The position numbers and the translations under genes were made by a program. Below are positions 7,430-18,940 of a DNA stretch of 64,000 nucleotides, in pieces. This stretch comes from Acidimicrobiia bacterium. Lineage in GTDB: Bacteria > Actinomycetota > Acidimicrobiia > Acidimicrobiales > Poriferisodalaceae. The stretch spans positions 310,001-374,000 of the forward strand of contig JAJEEO010000012.1 in NCBI GenBank assembly GCA_022820925.1. Direction: 5' to 3'. Positions within the stretch are counted from its first letter, which is position 1. Every line of letters begins with the position of its first letter. The notes under the pieces were generated by a model, which saw nothing but the letters and a program-made list of their open reading frames with translations, did not search any database and had not been told where the DNA came from.

Positions 7430-9544
7430 ATGACAACCCAGGACCAAAGCCAGATCACCGAGTCGGTCCGACTCGAGCGCCGCGACGACGTGGCGTTGCT
7501 CATCGTGAACAATCCGCCCGTCAATGCGCTGAGCTACCACGTGCGCCAAGGCCTCATCGACGGCATGGCAGCCGCCGAGGCCAGCGACGCAACGGCGATC
7601 GTGCTCATCTGCGACGGGCGGACCTTCATCGCCGGTGCAGACATCACCGAGTTCTCCCAGCCGCCCAAGCCCCCCGCCCTCGTGCCCGGTCAGGAGGCCA
7701 TGGAGAACTGCAGCAAGCCAGTAGTGGCTGCGATCCACGGCACTGCGCTCGGCGGCGGGCTGGAGGTCGCGTTGTGCGCGCACTTCCGGGTCGCCATCAG
7801 CACAGCCCAGTTCGGCCTGCCCGAGGTGAAGCTGGGACTGCTGCCCGGCGGCGGCGGCACGCAGCGCCTGCCGCGCATCACCGGCCCGCAGCGGGCGCTC
7901 GAGATCATGGTCAGCGGCGACCCGATCGGCGCCTCTGAGGCCCTGGAATGCGGTCTGATCAACGAGATCGTGGGCGACACGCTGACCGAACTCGAAGCCG
8001 GGGCGGTGGCATTCGCCCGCCGAGCGGTGGCTGAAGGCATGCCTCGCCCGCGTATCCGCGATCGCAACGATCGCCTCGAAGGCTTCGGTGCCGAGCAGTT
8101 CGCCGCCTTCCGGGCCTCGATCGCCCGCCGGACGCGCGGCTTCGAAGCACCTGACTGCATCGTGCGCTGCGTGGAAGCAGCCGTCGAGACCGGCGCCAGC
8201 GGCGACTTCAAGGCTGGGCTCGCCGCCGAGCAGCGCATCTTCAGCGAGCTGATGGGCAGCTCGCAGGCCAACGCGCAGCAGTACTACTTCTTTGCTGAGC
8301 GAGCTGCGCAGAAGGTGCCCGACGTTCCCCGCGACACGCCGCCCGTAGACATTGCGCGTGTCGGCATCCTGGGCGCCGGCACGATGGGCGGCGGCATCGC
8401 CATGAACTTCGCCAACATCGGCATCCCGGTCACCCTCGTGGAGCGTGACGAGGCCAGCCTCGAGCGAGGCCTCGGCGTGGTGCGACGCAACTACGAGCGC
8501 ACCGCGGCGCGAGGCGGCATCTCGTCAGACGACGTGCAGACCCGCATGGACCTGCTGCAGGGCTCCACCGACATGGGCGACTTCGCCGACTGCGACCTGA
8601 TGATCGAGGCCGTCTTCGAGAACATGGCGCTCAAGAAGGACGTGTTCTCCCAGCTCGACGCCATCTGCAAGCCGGGTGCGGTGCTCGCCACCAACACCTC
8701 CGCGCTGGACGTGAACGAGATCGCCTCGGCCACGTCACGGCCTGAGGCCGTCATCGGCATGCACTTCTTCTCCCCCGCCAACGTCATGCGGATGCTCGAA
8801 GTGGTGCGCGGCGATGCCACCTCGCACACAGCCATCACCACTGCCATGTCGATCGGCAAGCGCATCGGCAAGACACCGGTGCTGTGCGGTGTCTGCTATG
8901 GCTTCATCGGCAACCGGATGCTGTTCATGCGGGGCATCGAGGCCGAGAAGATGCTGCTGGAGGGCGCCACGCCGGCCCAGATCGACAAGGTCGTGTACGG
9001 CTTCGGCTTCCCCATGGGGCCGTTTGCCATGAGCGATCTGGCCGGGCTCGACGTCGGCTGGAACGAGGACACGTCGTCGAGCTCGACGGTGCGCGAGGTG
9101 CTGTGCGAGTCGGGCCGCCGGGGCCAGAAGAAAGGCCGCGGCTACTACATCTACGACCCCGACACCCGGGCCTCGACGCCCGACCCGGAGGTCGAGCAGA
9201 TGATCCGCGACTTCGCCGCTGAGCGGGGAGCGGTGCTGCGCGATGTCACCGATCAGGAGATCCTCGAACGCTGCCTGTACCCGATGGTCAACGAGGGCGC
9301 CAAGATCCTCGACGAGGGCATCGCTCTGCGGGGCAGCGACGTCGACGTCACCTGGATCAACGGCTACGGCTGGCCGATGTACACCGGCGGGCCGATGTAC
9401 TGGGCCGACGAGATCGGGCTCGGCGAGGTGCTGGGTCGCATCCGCCATTACGACGAGACGCTTGGCGGCGACCACTGGACGCCCAGCCCGCTGCTGAAAC
9501 GGTTGGCAGCCGAGGGCGGTTCGCTGGCGCGCCACGAGAGCTGA
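7430..9544 (+). CDS. Enoyl-CoA hydratase / 3-hydroxyacyl-CoA dehydrogenase (FadJ/FadB-like multifunctional enzyme)
   Basis: A 704-residue two-enzyme fusion for fatty acid beta-oxidation. The N-terminal crotonase domain, to about residue 190, has [14 protein letters not shown], the oxyanion-hole segments FIAGADI and [13 protein letters not shown], and [19 protein letters not shown] with the catalytic glutamate. A helical linker leads to the NAD-binding domain near residue 310 ([18 protein letters not shown]) and the dehydrogenase signature [20 protein letters not shown]. The C-terminal helical repeats are complete ([16 protein letters not shown]). It converts enoyl-CoA to 3-ketoacyl-CoA, so a separate thiolase is needed; none is seen here. 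An enoyl-CoA hydratase and an acyl-CoA dehydrogenase lie later in the window. Confidence 0.93.
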   Translation: MTTQDQSQITESVRLERRDDVALLIVNNPPVNALSYHVRQGLIDGMAAAEASDATAIVLICDGRTFIAGADITEFSQPPKPPALVPGQEAMENCSKPVVAAIHGTALGGGLEVALCAHFRVAISTAQFGLPEVKLGLLPGGGGTQRLPRITGPQRALEIMVSGDPIGASEALECGLINEIVGDTLTELEAGAVAFARRAVAEGMPRPRIRDRNDRLEGFGAEQFAAFRASIARRTRGFEAPDCIVRCVEAAVETGASGDFKAGLAAEQRIFSELMGSSQANAQQYYFFAERAAQKVPDVPRDTPPVDIARVGILGAGTMGGGIAMNFANIGIPVTLVERDEASLERGLGVVRRNYERTAARGGISSDDVQTRMDLLQGSTDMGDFADCDLMIEAVFENMALKKDVFSQLDAICKPGAVLATNTSALDVNEIASATSRPEAVIGMHFFSPANVMRMLEVVRGDATSHTAITTAMSIGKRIGKTPVLCGVCYGFIGNRMLFMRGIEAEKMLLEGATPAQIDKVVYGFGFPMGPFAMSDLAGLDVGWNEDTSSSSTVREVLCESGRRGQKKGRGYYIYDPDTRASTPDPEVEQMIRDFAAERGAVLRDVTDQEILERCLYPMVNEGAKILDEGIALRGSDVDVTWINGYGWPMYTGGPMYWADEIGLGEVLGRIRHYDETLGGDHWTPSPLLKRLAAEGGSLARHES

Positions 9545-9627
9545 CGGCAGAGCCCGGCGGCCGGCAGTGGCGGCCAGAATTGCCTGCGACCAGAATCAAT
9601 GGCGGGGCTGACCGAGGGAGACATTTA

Positions 9628-10485
9628 GTGCTGACGTTCGAGCCCATTCATCCCGACTTCGGCGCCAAGGCCAGCGGCATCGATCTGTCGAAGCCGCTCG
9701 ATGGCGCAGCCGTTGCCGAGCTGCATGAGGCCGTCGACACCTATTCGCTGCTGCACTTCGCAGACCAGCAGATGTCCGACGAAGCGCAGCTTGCGCTTAC
9801 CCGCAGCCTCGGCGAGCCCGAGCCGAACCATGTGGTCTTCGGCAAGACGGGCAAGGTCGAGTACTTCGGCACGATCGGCAACGTCATCGACGCCGACACC
9901 AAGCGGGACGAGTCACACCCGCTGACCCACAACCAGAAGGGCAACAACCTCTGGCACTCGGATTCGTCATTCCGGCTCGTGCCGTCGTACGTGTCGATCC
10001 TGTGCGCCTACGAAGTGCCCGGCGAGGGCGGCGAGACGCTGTATGCGAGCCAACGCGCCGCGTACGCGAGGCTCAGCCCCGAGCGTCAGGCCGAGATCGA
10101 CGACCTAGTGGTGCTTCACGACTACGTGTTCAGCCGGACCAAGGTCGCCCCGGTCGATCCGAACCACGCCGCATCACTGCCGCCGATCCCCCAGCGGCTG
10201 GTGCGCACCAACCCCGGCAACGGCCTGAAGAACTACTACGCGGGGTCGCACGCTCGGTCGATCGTCGGCTGGCACGGCATCGACAGCCGCCGGCTCATCG
10301 ACGAGCTGAACGAGGCCGCTACCCGTCCCGAAGATGAGTACGCGCACCGCTGGAGCCCGGGCGACACGGTCATCTACGACAATCGCTGCCTGCTGCACCG
10401 GGGCGCCGGCTACGACGCCGACCGCTGGCGCCGCTACATGCGCCAGACCCGCGTGCAAGGCGCCGGCCCCACCCTCGACGAGTAG
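9628..10485 (+). CDS. TauD/TfdA family Fe(II)/2-oxoglutarate-dependent dioxygenase
   Basis: A 285-residue dioxygenase of the taurine/2,4-D family, which oxidises a small substrate with concomitant decarboxylation of 2-oxoglutarate. The iron ligands are His110 and Asp112 in NLWHSDSSF and the distal His257 in [10 protein letters not shown]. The 2-oxoglutarate-binding arginine would lie in [17 protein letters not shown] 9628 is chosen because GAGGGAG sits eight bases upstream and the translation then begins with the family's [20 protein letters not shown]. An upstream ATG would add 16 unconserved residues. The substrate is not predictable; alkyl sulfonates, aryloxyacids or phosphonates are all precedented in the family. 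Confidence 0.88.
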   Translation: MLTFEPIHPDFGAKASGIDLSKPLDGAAVAELHEAVDTYSLLHFADQQMSDEAQLALTRSLGEPEPNHVVFGKTGKVEYFGTIGNVIDADTKRDESHPLTHNQKGNNLWHSDSSFRLVPSYVSILCAYEVPGEGGETLYASQRAAYARLSPERQAEIDDLVVLHDYVFSRTKVAPVDPNHAASLPPIPQRLVRTNPGNGLKNYYAGSHARSIVGWHGIDSRRLIDELNEAATRPEDEYAHRWSPGDTVIYDNRCLLHRGAGYDADRWRRYMRQTRVQGAGPTLDE

Positions 10486-10511
10486 CGCCGCTGCCCGAGG
10501 ACGCAGTCGGC

Positions 10512-11654
10512 TCAGCCGGCGGCTGCGGCGGCGATCGTTGACCCTGGTACGCCGGCGGCTCGGGCGCCGCCGCAGATGCTCTCCCACGTCTCGGCGGGCA
10601 GCGTGATGCCGTTGGCCATGCGGTGCTGGCGCCGCTCGTGCTCGACGTCGCCGGGCAGCTTCACCCCTTCGGCGGGATCGATGGCGTCGGCGTCGTAGAA
10701 CCAGTCGAGATAGTCCGCCGCGATGCCGTTGTAGCCGTCGTCGGTCTCGCCCACTGCGGCGTCCACCTGGGCTGGGTCGACGTAGACCGAGAGCATGCCG
10801 TTGGCAAAGCGAACCCGGCGCGGCCCGGCGGTGCCGGTACCGGTGAGCGCACCGGCCAGCAGCTCGCACATCACCGAAATCCCCGAGCCCTTGTGCTCGC
10901 CCATCGCCCGCAGTGCGCCCGGACCGTCCATCGAGTTGGGGCGCTCTCCCTCTTGGAACGTGTAGAGCACCCGGGGATCGCCGGTGATCTCGCCGTCGCC
11001 GGACACCAAGGCGTTGTCGGGCACAGCGGGGCCTCCGTGCAGGGCGACCATGGCCTTGCCCTCGGCCACCACGGACGTCGCGAAGTCGTGGATGACGGGG
11101 CGGCGACCGGCCACCGGCGCGCCATAGGCGCACGGGTTGGTGCCCATCCGGCGGGCCTTGGCGCCGAACGGGGCCACCAGCCGGCTGTTGGCGACGTTGA
11201 CGAAGTGCACCGAGACCAGGCCTTCGGCTGCGGCCATCTCGGCGTACTCGCCGATACGGCCGAGATGGCCCGCGTTGCGCAGCCCGACCACCGCCACGCC
11301 CAATTCCTTGCATCGTTCGATGCCCAATTCCACTGCGGCAGGCCCGACGGTCTGGCCCATGCCGTATTGGCCGTCCACCAGCAGCAGCGCACCGGAGTCG
11401 ATCAGCACCTTGATCTCCTGGTCGGCCAACTGGACGCCGTTGGCCAGGAGCTCCACGTACAGCGCCGAGCGGATCACGCCGTGACTGTCGTGGCCTGCCA
11501 AATTGGCCCCGACGAGGCTGCGACCGATGCGCTCCGCTTCGGCATCGGAGCACGCGGTATGGCGGAAGATCTCGGCGATGAACTCCGCAAGGCGTTCATG
11601 ATCGATCACCACGTCGCTGTTCGCAGCGTGATTGTCTGTGCTGGATTCGCTCAT
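10512..11654 (-). CDS. LDH2/malate dehydrogenase family oxidoreductase
   Basis: A 380-residue protein of the NAD(P)-dependent 2-hydroxyacid dehydrogenase family that includes ureidoglycolate, sulfolactate (ComC) and malate/L-lactate (MdH/YbiC) dehydrogenases and is unrelated to Rossmann LDHs. Features are HDSHGVIRSALYVELLANG near residue 55, AVVGLRNAGHLGRIGEYAEMAAAEG near 125, the cofactor-binding MGTNPCAYGAPV, and GSGISVMCELLAGALTG near 265. The ATG at 11654 has TACGCT six bases upstream; the more upstream start is not supported. It converges with the dioxygenase gene and is divergent from the flavoprotein gene. The substrate is unknown. Confidence 0.88.
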   Translation of the reverse strand: MSESSTDNHAANSDVVIDHERLAEFIAEIFRHTACSDAEAERIGRSLVGANLAGHDSHGVIRSALYVELLANGVQLADQEIKVLIDSGALLLVDGQYGMGQTVGPAAVELGIERCKELGVAVVGLRNAGHLGRIGEYAEMAAAEGLVSVHFVNVANSRLVAPFGAKARRMGTNPCAYGAPVAGRRPVIHDFATSVVAEGKAMVALHGGPAVPDNALVSGDGEITGDPRVLYTFQEGERPNSMDGPGALRAMGEHKGSGISVMCELLAGALTGTGTAGPRRVRFANGMLSVYVDPAQVDAAVGETDDGYNGIAADYLDWFYDADAIDPAEGVKLPGDVEHERRQHRMANGITLPAETWESICGGARAAGVPGSTIAAAAAG

Positions 11655-11660
11655 CGCCGC

Positions 11661-11666
11661 AGCGTA
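11661..11666 (-). promoter_or_regulatory. Leaderless -10 box for the LDH2-family gene (TACGCT)
   Basis: TACGCT on the minus strand, six bases before the ATG at 11654. Confidence 0.6.
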
Positions 11667-11750
11667 CGCGGCTCCCCCGGTTCGTTTCCGCACCAGAGCA
11701 CAGGGACTCGGCCGGCCGACCCCGCCCCCGCATCGTCGGGACGCTCCACA

Positions 11751-11756
11751 TAGGCT
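11751..11756 (+). promoter_or_regulatory. Leaderless -10 box for the tricarballylate-dehydrogenase-like gene (TAGGCT)
   Basis: TAGGCT followed by eight bases and GTG 11765. Confidence 0.55.
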
Positions 11757-11764
11757 CGCTCGGC

Positions 11765-13285
11765 GTGAATGCGCCTGATCGATCGGCGGCGGCAGGCTCG
11801 ACGGAGCGCTACGACGTCGTGGTGGTGGGCGCGGGCAATGCGGCGATGTGCGCGGCGCTCGCGGCCCACGAGGGCGGTGCCAGGGTGCTCGTGCTGGAAC
11901 GGGCGCCCGAGGCCGAGGCCGGCGGCAACAGCCGCTTCACGGCCGGCGCGATCCGCTTCGCCTACGACGGCGTGGATGACCTGCGGGCGCTGATGCCCGA
12001 TCTCACCGATGCCGAGGTGGAGATGACCGACTTCGGCACCTACACCGAAGCGCAGTTCTACGCCGACCTGGGCCGCATCACCGACTACCGGTGCGATCCG
12101 GAACTGGCCGACACGCTCGTCACCCGCAGCAAGGACACGCTCATGTGGATGGCGAGCCACGGCGTGCGGTTCGCGCCGATCTGGGGGCGCCAGGCATTCA
12201 AGGTGGACGGTCGCTTCACGTTCTGGGGCGGCCTCACCGTCGAGTCAGTGGGCGGCGGTGAGGGTCTCGTGGAATCGCTGCGGGCGGCGCTGGCCCGCAA
12301 TCAGATCGACCTGTGGCACGAAGCGGCAGCACGCTCGCTGCTGACCGACGGCAGCGGCGCGGTGCAGGGCGTTCGCGTGCGGCGCAGTGACGGCGTCGCC
12401 GATGTCGAGAGCGGCGCGGTCGTGCTTGCCGCCGGCGGGTTCCAGGCCAACGCCGAATGGCGCACCTGCTACCTCGGTCCCGGATGGGACCTGGCCAAGG
12501 TGCGCGGCACCCGCTTCAACACCGGCGACGGCATCGCCATGGCGCTCGACATCGGCGCAATGCCGTACGGCAACTGGAGCGGCGCCCACGCCGTGGCGTG
12601 GGACTACAACGCCCCGGAGTTCGGCGATCTCGCCATTGGCGACGGCTTCCAGAAGCACAGCTACCCGTTCGCGATCGTGCTGAACCAGGACGGTCAGCGC
12701 TTCGTGGACGAGGGCGCCGACTTCCGCAACTACACCTACGCCCGCTACGGGCGCGAGATCCTGGCCCAGCCGGGGCACTCGGCCTGGCAGGTCTTCGACG
12801 CCAGCACCGAGCACCTGCAGCGCGACGAGTACCGCATCCGCCAGGTCACCAAAGTGACCGCCGACAGCATCGAAGAGCTCTGCGCGCGCATGGAGGACGT
12901 GCACACCGAGCGGGCACTGGCGACCATCAGCGAGTTCAACTCAGCAGTCGACCGCAGCGTCCCGTTCGACCCCAACGTGCTCGACGGCCGCCGCACCACG
13001 GGCCTCAGCCCCGACAAGACGAACTGGGCGATGCCGATCGAGACGCCGCCTTTCTCAGCGTTCCGCGTGACGTGCGGCCTGACCTTCACGTTCGGCGGGC
13101 TGCGCATCGATGACACCGGCTGTGTGATCGACACCGACCTGCGGCCGATCAGGGGCTTGTACGCCGCCGGCGAGCTGGTGGGCGGCCTGTTCTACGGCAA
13201 CTATCCCGGTGGCTCGGGCCTCTCCGCTGGTGCGGTGTTCGGCCGGCTGGCGGGCAGCTCCGCCGCCGCGCACGCCGCCGGCTGA
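11765..13285 (+). CDS. FAD-dependent dehydrogenase of the tricarballylate dehydrogenase (TcuA) / fumarate reductase flavoprotein family
   Basis: A 506-residue flavoprotein. The N-terminal dinucleotide motif is VVVGAGNAAMCAALAAHEGG, followed by EAGGNSRFTAGAIRF, which is more like TcuA than like fumarate reductase. The substrate-binding region holds HSYPFAIVLNQDGQRFVDEGADFRNYTYARYG, and the C-terminal FAD motif is IRGLYAAGELVGGLFYGNYPGGSGLSAGAVFGR. TcuA oxidises tricarballylate to cis-aconitate and passes electrons to TcuB; no tcuB or tcuC is adjacent, so the electron acceptor and the substrate remain open. The next gene, in the same direction but with its own promoter, encodes isocitrate dehydrogenase. 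Confidence 0.8.
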   Translation: MNAPDRSAAAGSTERYDVVVVGAGNAAMCAALAAHEGGARVLVLERAPEAEAGGNSRFTAGAIRFAYDGVDDLRALMPDLTDAEVEMTDFGTYTEAQFYADLGRITDYRCDPELADTLVTRSKDTLMWMASHGVRFAPIWGRQAFKVDGRFTFWGGLTVESVGGGEGLVESLRAALARNQIDLWHEAAARSLLTDGSGAVQGVRVRRSDGVADVESGAVVLAAGGFQANAEWRTCYLGPGWDLAKVRGTRFNTGDGIAMALDIGAMPYGNWSGAHAVAWDYNAPEFGDLAIGDGFQKHSYPFAIVLNQDGQRFVDEGADFRNYTYARYGREILAQPGHSAWQVFDASTEHLQRDEYRIRQVTKVTADSIEELCARMEDVHTERALATISEFNSAVDRSVPFDPNVLDGRRTTGLSPDKTNWAMPIETPPFSAFRVTCGLTFTFGGLRIDDTGCVIDTDLRPIRGLYAAGELVGGLFYGNYPGGSGLSAGAVFGRLAGSSAAAHAAG

Positions 13286-13325
13286 ACAGTCTCAGCTCAA
13301 CGGGCGACGACTCCCCGGCGGGCGG

Positions 13326-13331
13326 TAGCGT
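13326..13331 (+). promoter_or_regulatory. Leaderless -10 box for isocitrate dehydrogenase (TAGCGT)
   Basis: TAGCGT followed by nine bases and ATG 13341. Confidence 0.5.
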
Positions 13332-13340
13332 CCAATCGCT

Positions 13341-15620
13341 ATGTCCTCCTCGCCCCAAGACTCTGACGCTCCAGGCACCGGCTCGAAGATCGTCTATACC
13401 CACACCGACGAAGCACCAGCGCTGGCCACCTATTCGCTGCTGCCGATCATCACCGCGTTCACCGACGCTGCAGGGGTCGACGTCGAGACGCGTGACATCT
13501 CGCTGGCAGGGCGGATCATTGCGGCCTTCGGCGACATGCTCGACCCGCATCAGCGAATCGGCGATGCGCTGAGCGAACTCGGCGAGTGGACCCAGGACCG
13601 CGGCGCCAACATCATCAAGCTGCCGAATATCTCCGCCTCGGTCCCCCAGCTCAAGGACGCCGTCGCCGAGCTGCAATCGAAGGGCTACGCAGTTCCCGAC
13701 TATCCCGACGACCCGGCCGACGCATCCGAGCGTGAGATTCGCGAGCGCTTCGATCGGGTCAAGGGATCGGCGGTAAACCCGGTGCTGCGCGAGGGCAACT
13801 CCGATCGCCGCGCACCGCGCGCCGTGAAGGAATACGCGCGCCAGTACCCCCACTCGATGGGCGCCTGGTCACCGCAGAGCCAGAGCCACGTGTCGACGAT
13901 GTCCGGCGGCGACTTCCGCTCGAATGAGCAGTCAGTTACCGCAGCCGGTGCCGGCTCGCTGAGCATCGAGCATGTGGACAACGACGGGAACGTTCGCCTG
14001 ATGCGCAAAGTCCCTGTCGGTGCCGGCGATGTCGTCGACTCCACGTTCATGTCGGTCGCCGCGCTGCGCGAATTCCTCGATGATCAGATCGCCGAGGCCC
14101 GCTCGGGTGGCGTGCTGTTCTCGCTGCACCTCAAGGCCACCATGATGAAGGTCGCCGATCCGATTGTCTTCGGACATGCAGTGCGGGCGTTCTTCGCACC
14201 GGTGTTCGACCGGCACGCCGAAGCACTCGCGGCCGCCGGTGCCGACCCCAATGACGGCTGGGCCAACGTGCTGGCCGCCGTCGAATCGCTGCCTGCAGCG
14301 CAGCGCGCGGCCATCGAGGCCGACATCGCTGCCACGCTGGCCGACCGCCCCGGCTTGGCCATGGTCGACTCCGATCGCGGCATCACCAACCTGCACGTGC
14401 CGAGCGACGTCATCGTGGACGCGTCCATGCCGGCCATGATCCGGTCCTCGGGCCAAATGTGGAACGCCGAGGGAAACCAGCACGACACCAAGGCCGTCAT
14501 CCCCGACTCCAGCTACGCGGGCATCTACCAGGCGGTGATCGACGACTGCCGCTCCAACGGCGCGTACGACCCGACGACCATGGGCTCGGTGCCCAACGTG
14601 GGCCTCATGGCCCAGAAGGCCGAGGAGTACGGCAGTCACGACAAGACCTACGAGGTGGACGCTGCCGGGACGATGCGGGTCACCACCGAGTCCGGCGAGG
14701 TGCTCATGAGCCACCAGGTCGCCGAGGGCGACATCTGGCGCATGTGCACCACCAACGAAGCAGCCATCGCCAATTGGGTCGACCTGGCCGTCGAGCGCGG
14801 TCAGCTCACCGGGGCTGCGGTGGTGTTCTGGCTCGATGCCGACCGGCCCCATGATGCGCAGCTCATCGCCAAGGTCGATGCGCGACTGGCGCAACGGCAG
14901 GCCGACGACGCCTCGATCGGCGAGCTCGACATCACCACCCTCGCGCCGGCGGATGCCTGCCGCTTCTCGCTGGAGCGCATCCGGCGCGGGGACGACACCA
15001 TCTCGGTCACCGGCAACGTGTTGCGCGACTACAACACTGACCTGTTCCCGATCCTCGAGCTGGGCACGTCGGCCAAGATGCTCTCGGTCGTGCCGCTCAT
15101 GGCCGGTGGTGGCCTCTTCGAGACCGGCGCCGGCGGCTCAGCGCCCAAGCATGTGCAGCAGATGGTGGCCGAGAACCACCTCCGTTGGGACAGTCTGGGC
15201 GAGTTCCTGGCTCTGGCGGTGTCGCTCGAGCACCTGGCCCGTGTGGCCGGCAACCCCGTCGCGCAACTGCTCGCCGACACGCTCGACGCTGCGATCGGCA
15301 CGTGGCTGGCCGAGGGCCGCGCCCCCAGCCGCCGGGTGAACGAGCCCGACAACCGCGCCAGCCACTTCCATCTCGCCAAGCACTGGGCCGACGAGATGTC
15401 CCGCCAGGGCACCGACGCCGACCTCGCCGAGCGATTCGCCCCGCTGGCGGCGGCGTTGGCCGCCAACGAGAACCAGATCATCACCGAGCTCGTGGAGTGC
15501 CAAGGAGTGCCGGTTGACCTCGGCGGCTACTACCTGCCCGACCCCGCGCTCGCCGAGGCAGCCATGCGGCCAAGCGCCACGTTCAACGACATCCTCGACG
15601 GCTTCCGCAGCGGCGGCTGA
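13341..15620 (+). CDS. icd: NADP-dependent isocitrate dehydrogenase, monomeric type
   Basis: A 759-residue enzyme of the monomeric IDH class (about 740 residues), which decarboxylates isocitrate to 2-oxoglutarate with NADP and is unrelated in length to the 400-residue dimeric enzyme. Recognisable segments are [20 protein letters not shown] at the N-terminus, [20 protein letters not shown] near residue 95, [12 protein letters not shown] near 150, [11 protein letters not shown] near 190, and [12 protein letters not shown] near 365. The C-terminus ([16 protein letters not shown]) is complete. The gene converges on argG with a 24-base gap and no obvious terminator. Confidence 0.95.
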   Translation: MSSSPQDSDAPGTGSKIVYTHTDEAPALATYSLLPIITAFTDAAGVDVETRDISLAGRIIAAFGDMLDPHQRIGDALSELGEWTQDRGANIIKLPNISASVPQLKDAVAELQSKGYAVPDYPDDPADASEREIRERFDRVKGSAVNPVLREGNSDRRAPRAVKEYARQYPHSMGAWSPQSQSHVSTMSGGDFRSNEQSVTAAGAGSLSIEHVDNDGNVRLMRKVPVGAGDVVDSTFMSVAALREFLDDQIAEARSGGVLFSLHLKATMMKVADPIVFGHAVRAFFAPVFDRHAEALAAAGADPNDGWANVLAAVESLPAAQRAAIEADIAATLADRPGLAMVDSDRGITNLHVPSDVIVDASMPAMIRSSGQMWNAEGNQHDTKAVIPDSSYAGIYQAVIDDCRSNGAYDPTTMGSVPNVGLMAQKAEEYGSHDKTYEVDAAGTMRVTTESGEVLMSHQVAEGDIWRMCTTNEAAIANWVDLAVERGQLTGAAVVFWLDADRPHDAQLIAKVDARLAQRQADDASIGELDITTLAPADACRFSLERIRRGDDTISVTGNVLRDYNTDLFPILELGTSAKMLSVVPLMAGGGLFETGAGGSAPKHVQQMVAENHLRWDSLGEFLALAVSLEHLARVAGNPVAQLLADTLDAAIGTWLAEGRAPSRRVNEPDNRASHFHLAKHWADEMSRQGTDADLAERFAPLAAALAANENQIITELVECQGVPVDLGGYYLPDPALAEAAMRPSATFNDILDGFRSGG

Positions 15621-15644
15621 CGCCGAGCAGCGCCGACGCTCGAA

Positions 15645-17123
<1,479 letters not shown>

Positions 17124-17125
17124 TC

Positions 17126-18310
17126 ATGAGCGACGGCGAGGCGACAGGCACGATGAACGGCACCGCCACCGGCCATTCCATTGCCGAGCTGCTGAGCGAG
17201 ATGGTGCGCATCCCCAGCGTCAACCCGCTGCACCACGGGCCGCGCTCGGGCACCGTCGCCGAAGCCGACATGGCCAACTGGGTGGCCGAACGAGCAACAG
17301 CGCTGGGCGCCGAGGTCGAGCTCGACGAGATCGAACCCGGGCGTCCCAACGTGTATGCCCGCTTCGCCGGCCGCACCGAGCGCATGCTCGCCATCGACGT
17401 GCATCTCGACACCGTCGGCGTCGAGCACATGGAGGGCGATCCCTTCGAGGGGCGCATCAGCGAAGGACGGGTCTGGGGGCGAGGCTCCGTCGACACCAAA
17501 GCGACCATGGCCGTGGTGCTCGCTGTGCTGGCCGAGATGTCGGCCGCCGGGCAGCAGCCGATGTGCACCGTCGAGCTCGTGGGGACGATCTCCGAGGAAG
17601 GCGGCGGCCTAGCCGGCGCCGGGGCATACCGCGACCGCCTGCTGGAGCGCGGCGAGCGTCGCGAGCAGCTAGTGGTGGCCGAGCCGACGATGTGCGTTCC
17701 GGTGTACGGCCACAAGGGCGGGCTCGGCCTTGAAGTCGAGGTCGAGGGGCGTGCAGCGCATTCCTCCAAACCGCACCTGGGCATCAATGCGCTGTCCGCC
17801 GGCGCCCGGATCATTGCTGCCATCGACGCCGAGCAAGCGCGCTTGGCGAGCCAGCGAGAGGTCGGCGTGCTCGGTGCGGGCACGGTTTCGGTGAACGAGA
17901 TGAGCGGCGGGCGGGCCCGCAACATCATCCCCGACCAATGCGAGATGTACGTCGGCAGGCGCATCGCCGACGGCGAGGACTACCAGGAGGAATTCGCCCG
18001 CCTCACCGACCTGGTGCGCGCCGCAGCGCTGCCGGCGCGTGTGAAGGTGCAGCTGGCGAACGACATGGGCGAGAACGCCTTCTTTCAAGCCCCCGGCAGC
18101 GATCTGATCGGAGCCTTGGCGGAGATGTCAGGCCACAGCCCCGCCGTGGCCGACTTCGGCACGAATGCGCTGCGCTACGGCGAGGTGGCCGATCAGATCG
18201 TGGTGTTCGGCCCCGGTTCCATCGATCAAGCCCACCAGGCGATCGAATGGGTCGAGATCGCAGAGCTGGAGCGGGCAGCCGACGTCTACCGCCAGCTGCT
18301 CGCCCGTTGA
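17126..18310 (+). CDS. M20 family amidohydrolase (ArgE/DapE/ACY1 type)
   Basis: A 394-residue zinc hydrolase. Metal-site motifs are AIDVHLDTVGV near residue 90, WGRGSVDTKATMAVVL near 120 and TISEEGGG near 155; the dimerisation domain starts near residue 190 (HKGGLGLEVEVEGRAAHSS), and the last metal ligand region is SIDQAHQAIEWVEI. Family members remove N-acyl groups in arginine or lysine synthesis. Standing divergent to argG it could be an acetylornithine deacetylase, but that is only context. AAGAGGTG lies six bases before the ATG, with a TACGCT -10 box at 17100-17105, so this gene has a short leader and a Shine-Dalgarno site. Confidence 0.87.
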   Translation: MSDGEATGTMNGTATGHSIAELLSEMVRIPSVNPLHHGPRSGTVAEADMANWVAERATALGAEVELDEIEPGRPNVYARFAGRTERMLAIDVHLDTVGVEHMEGDPFEGRISEGRVWGRGSVDTKATMAVVLAVLAEMSAAGQQPMCTVELVGTISEEGGGLAGAGAYRDRLLERGERREQLVVAEPTMCVPVYGHKGGLGLEVEVEGRAAHSSKPHLGINALSAGARIIAAIDAEQARLASQREVGVLGAGTVSVNEMSGGRARNIIPDQCEMYVGRRIADGEDYQEEFARLTDLVRAAALPARVKVQLANDMGENAFFQAPGSDLIGALAEMSGHSPAVADFGTNALRYGEVADQIVVFGPGSIDQAHQAIEWVEIAELERAADVYRQLLAR

Positions 18311-18386
18311 GGCTGAGCCGAAGACGAAGCCGCGGCCCGAGCCGCCCGTGAGCCCGTGTCCAATTGAAACTGGGAACAAGAGCGGG
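18309..18386 (+). repeat. Intergenic repeat, copy A
   Basis: A 78-base element that starts on the stop codon of the M20 gene. It shares GAGGCTGAGC, GGCCCGAGC and the stretch from CCCGTGAGCCCGTG to ACAAGAGCGGG with copies at 33024-33106 (inverted) and 52019-52082 (shorter). Copies A and B match at 38 of 42 bases over their last 42 bases. Confidence 0.7.
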
Positions 18387-18412
18387 CAGCGCAGCGCGAA
18401 GCTGCGGCCCGA

Positions 18413-18868
18413 TCAACCTGGACGGGCGGAGATGAAGACGGGGATCTCGCGATCAGTCTTGGCCTGGTACTCGGCGTAGGGCGCGAAGGCGGCGACACAG
18501 CGCTCCCACCATGCGTCACGCTCAGCACCCGAGACGAGTCGCACCGTCGTCTCGAACGGCTCGGGCCCGTCCTGGATGAGCACGGTCGGGTCGGCCATCA
18601 GGTTGTGGTACCAGCCCGGGTGCGCCGGAGCGCCGCCCTTGGAGCCGACGATCGCGTACTCGCCCTCGTGCTCGACGCGCATCAATGGGACCTTGCGCAC
18701 CAGACCAGTGCGGTGCCCGACCGTCGTCATCACGATGATCGGCAAGCCGGTGTCTCGCAGCGTGTTGGCCTCGCTGCCGTTCGACGCCTCATACGCGTCC
18801 GCTTGCTCCCTCACCCAGTCCCATGTGCTGGGTCCGTACTCGCCGTCGAATCTCTCGCTCTGTGCCAT
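18413..18868 (-). CDS. Deazaflavin (F420)-dependent nitroreductase family protein
   Basis: A 151-residue protein of the Ddn/DUF385 split beta-barrel family. Members bind reduced F420 and transfer hydride to quinones, nitro compounds or other electron-poor substrates. The segments LPIIVMTTVGHRTGLVRKVPL, YAIVGSKGGAPAHPGWYHNL and MADPTVLIQDG are characteristic, the second being the F420 phosphate-binding region. ATG 18868 has TAGATT seven bases upstream. It fits with fbiC, 5.5 kb away. The physiological substrate is unknown. Confidence 0.9.
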   Translation of the reverse strand: MAQSERFDGEYGPSTWDWVREQADAYEASNGSEANTLRDTGLPIIVMTTVGHRTGLVRKVPLMRVEHEGEYAIVGSKGGAPAHPGWYHNLMADPTVLIQDGPEPFETTVRLVSGAERDAWWERCVAAFAPYAEYQAKTDREIPVFISARPG

Positions 18869-18875
18869 GGGCGGC

Positions 18876-18881
18876 AATCTA
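18876..18881 (-). promoter_or_regulatory. Leaderless -10 box for the F420-dependent reductase (TAGATT)
   Basis: TAGATT on the minus strand, seven bases before the ATG at 18868. Confidence 0.6.
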
Positions 18882-18927
18882 CGAGGCTGAGCCGGAATGC
18901 GTTCGCCTGACAGGCATCTCGCACGCC

Positions 18928-18933
18928 TACGAT
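18928..18933 (+). promoter_or_regulatory. Leaderless -10 box for the 149-residue hypothetical gene (TACGAT)
   Basis: TACGAT followed by seven bases and GTG 18941. It decides for the GTG over the ATG three codons later. Confidence 0.55.
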
Positions 18934-18940
18934 CCACAGC

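Noticed and set aside
10623..11753. A 376-residue plus-strand frame opposite the LDH2-family gene
   Set aside because: The minus-strand product has clear family motifs and a leaderless promoter; the plus-strand translation is His/Gly/Ala-rich noise.
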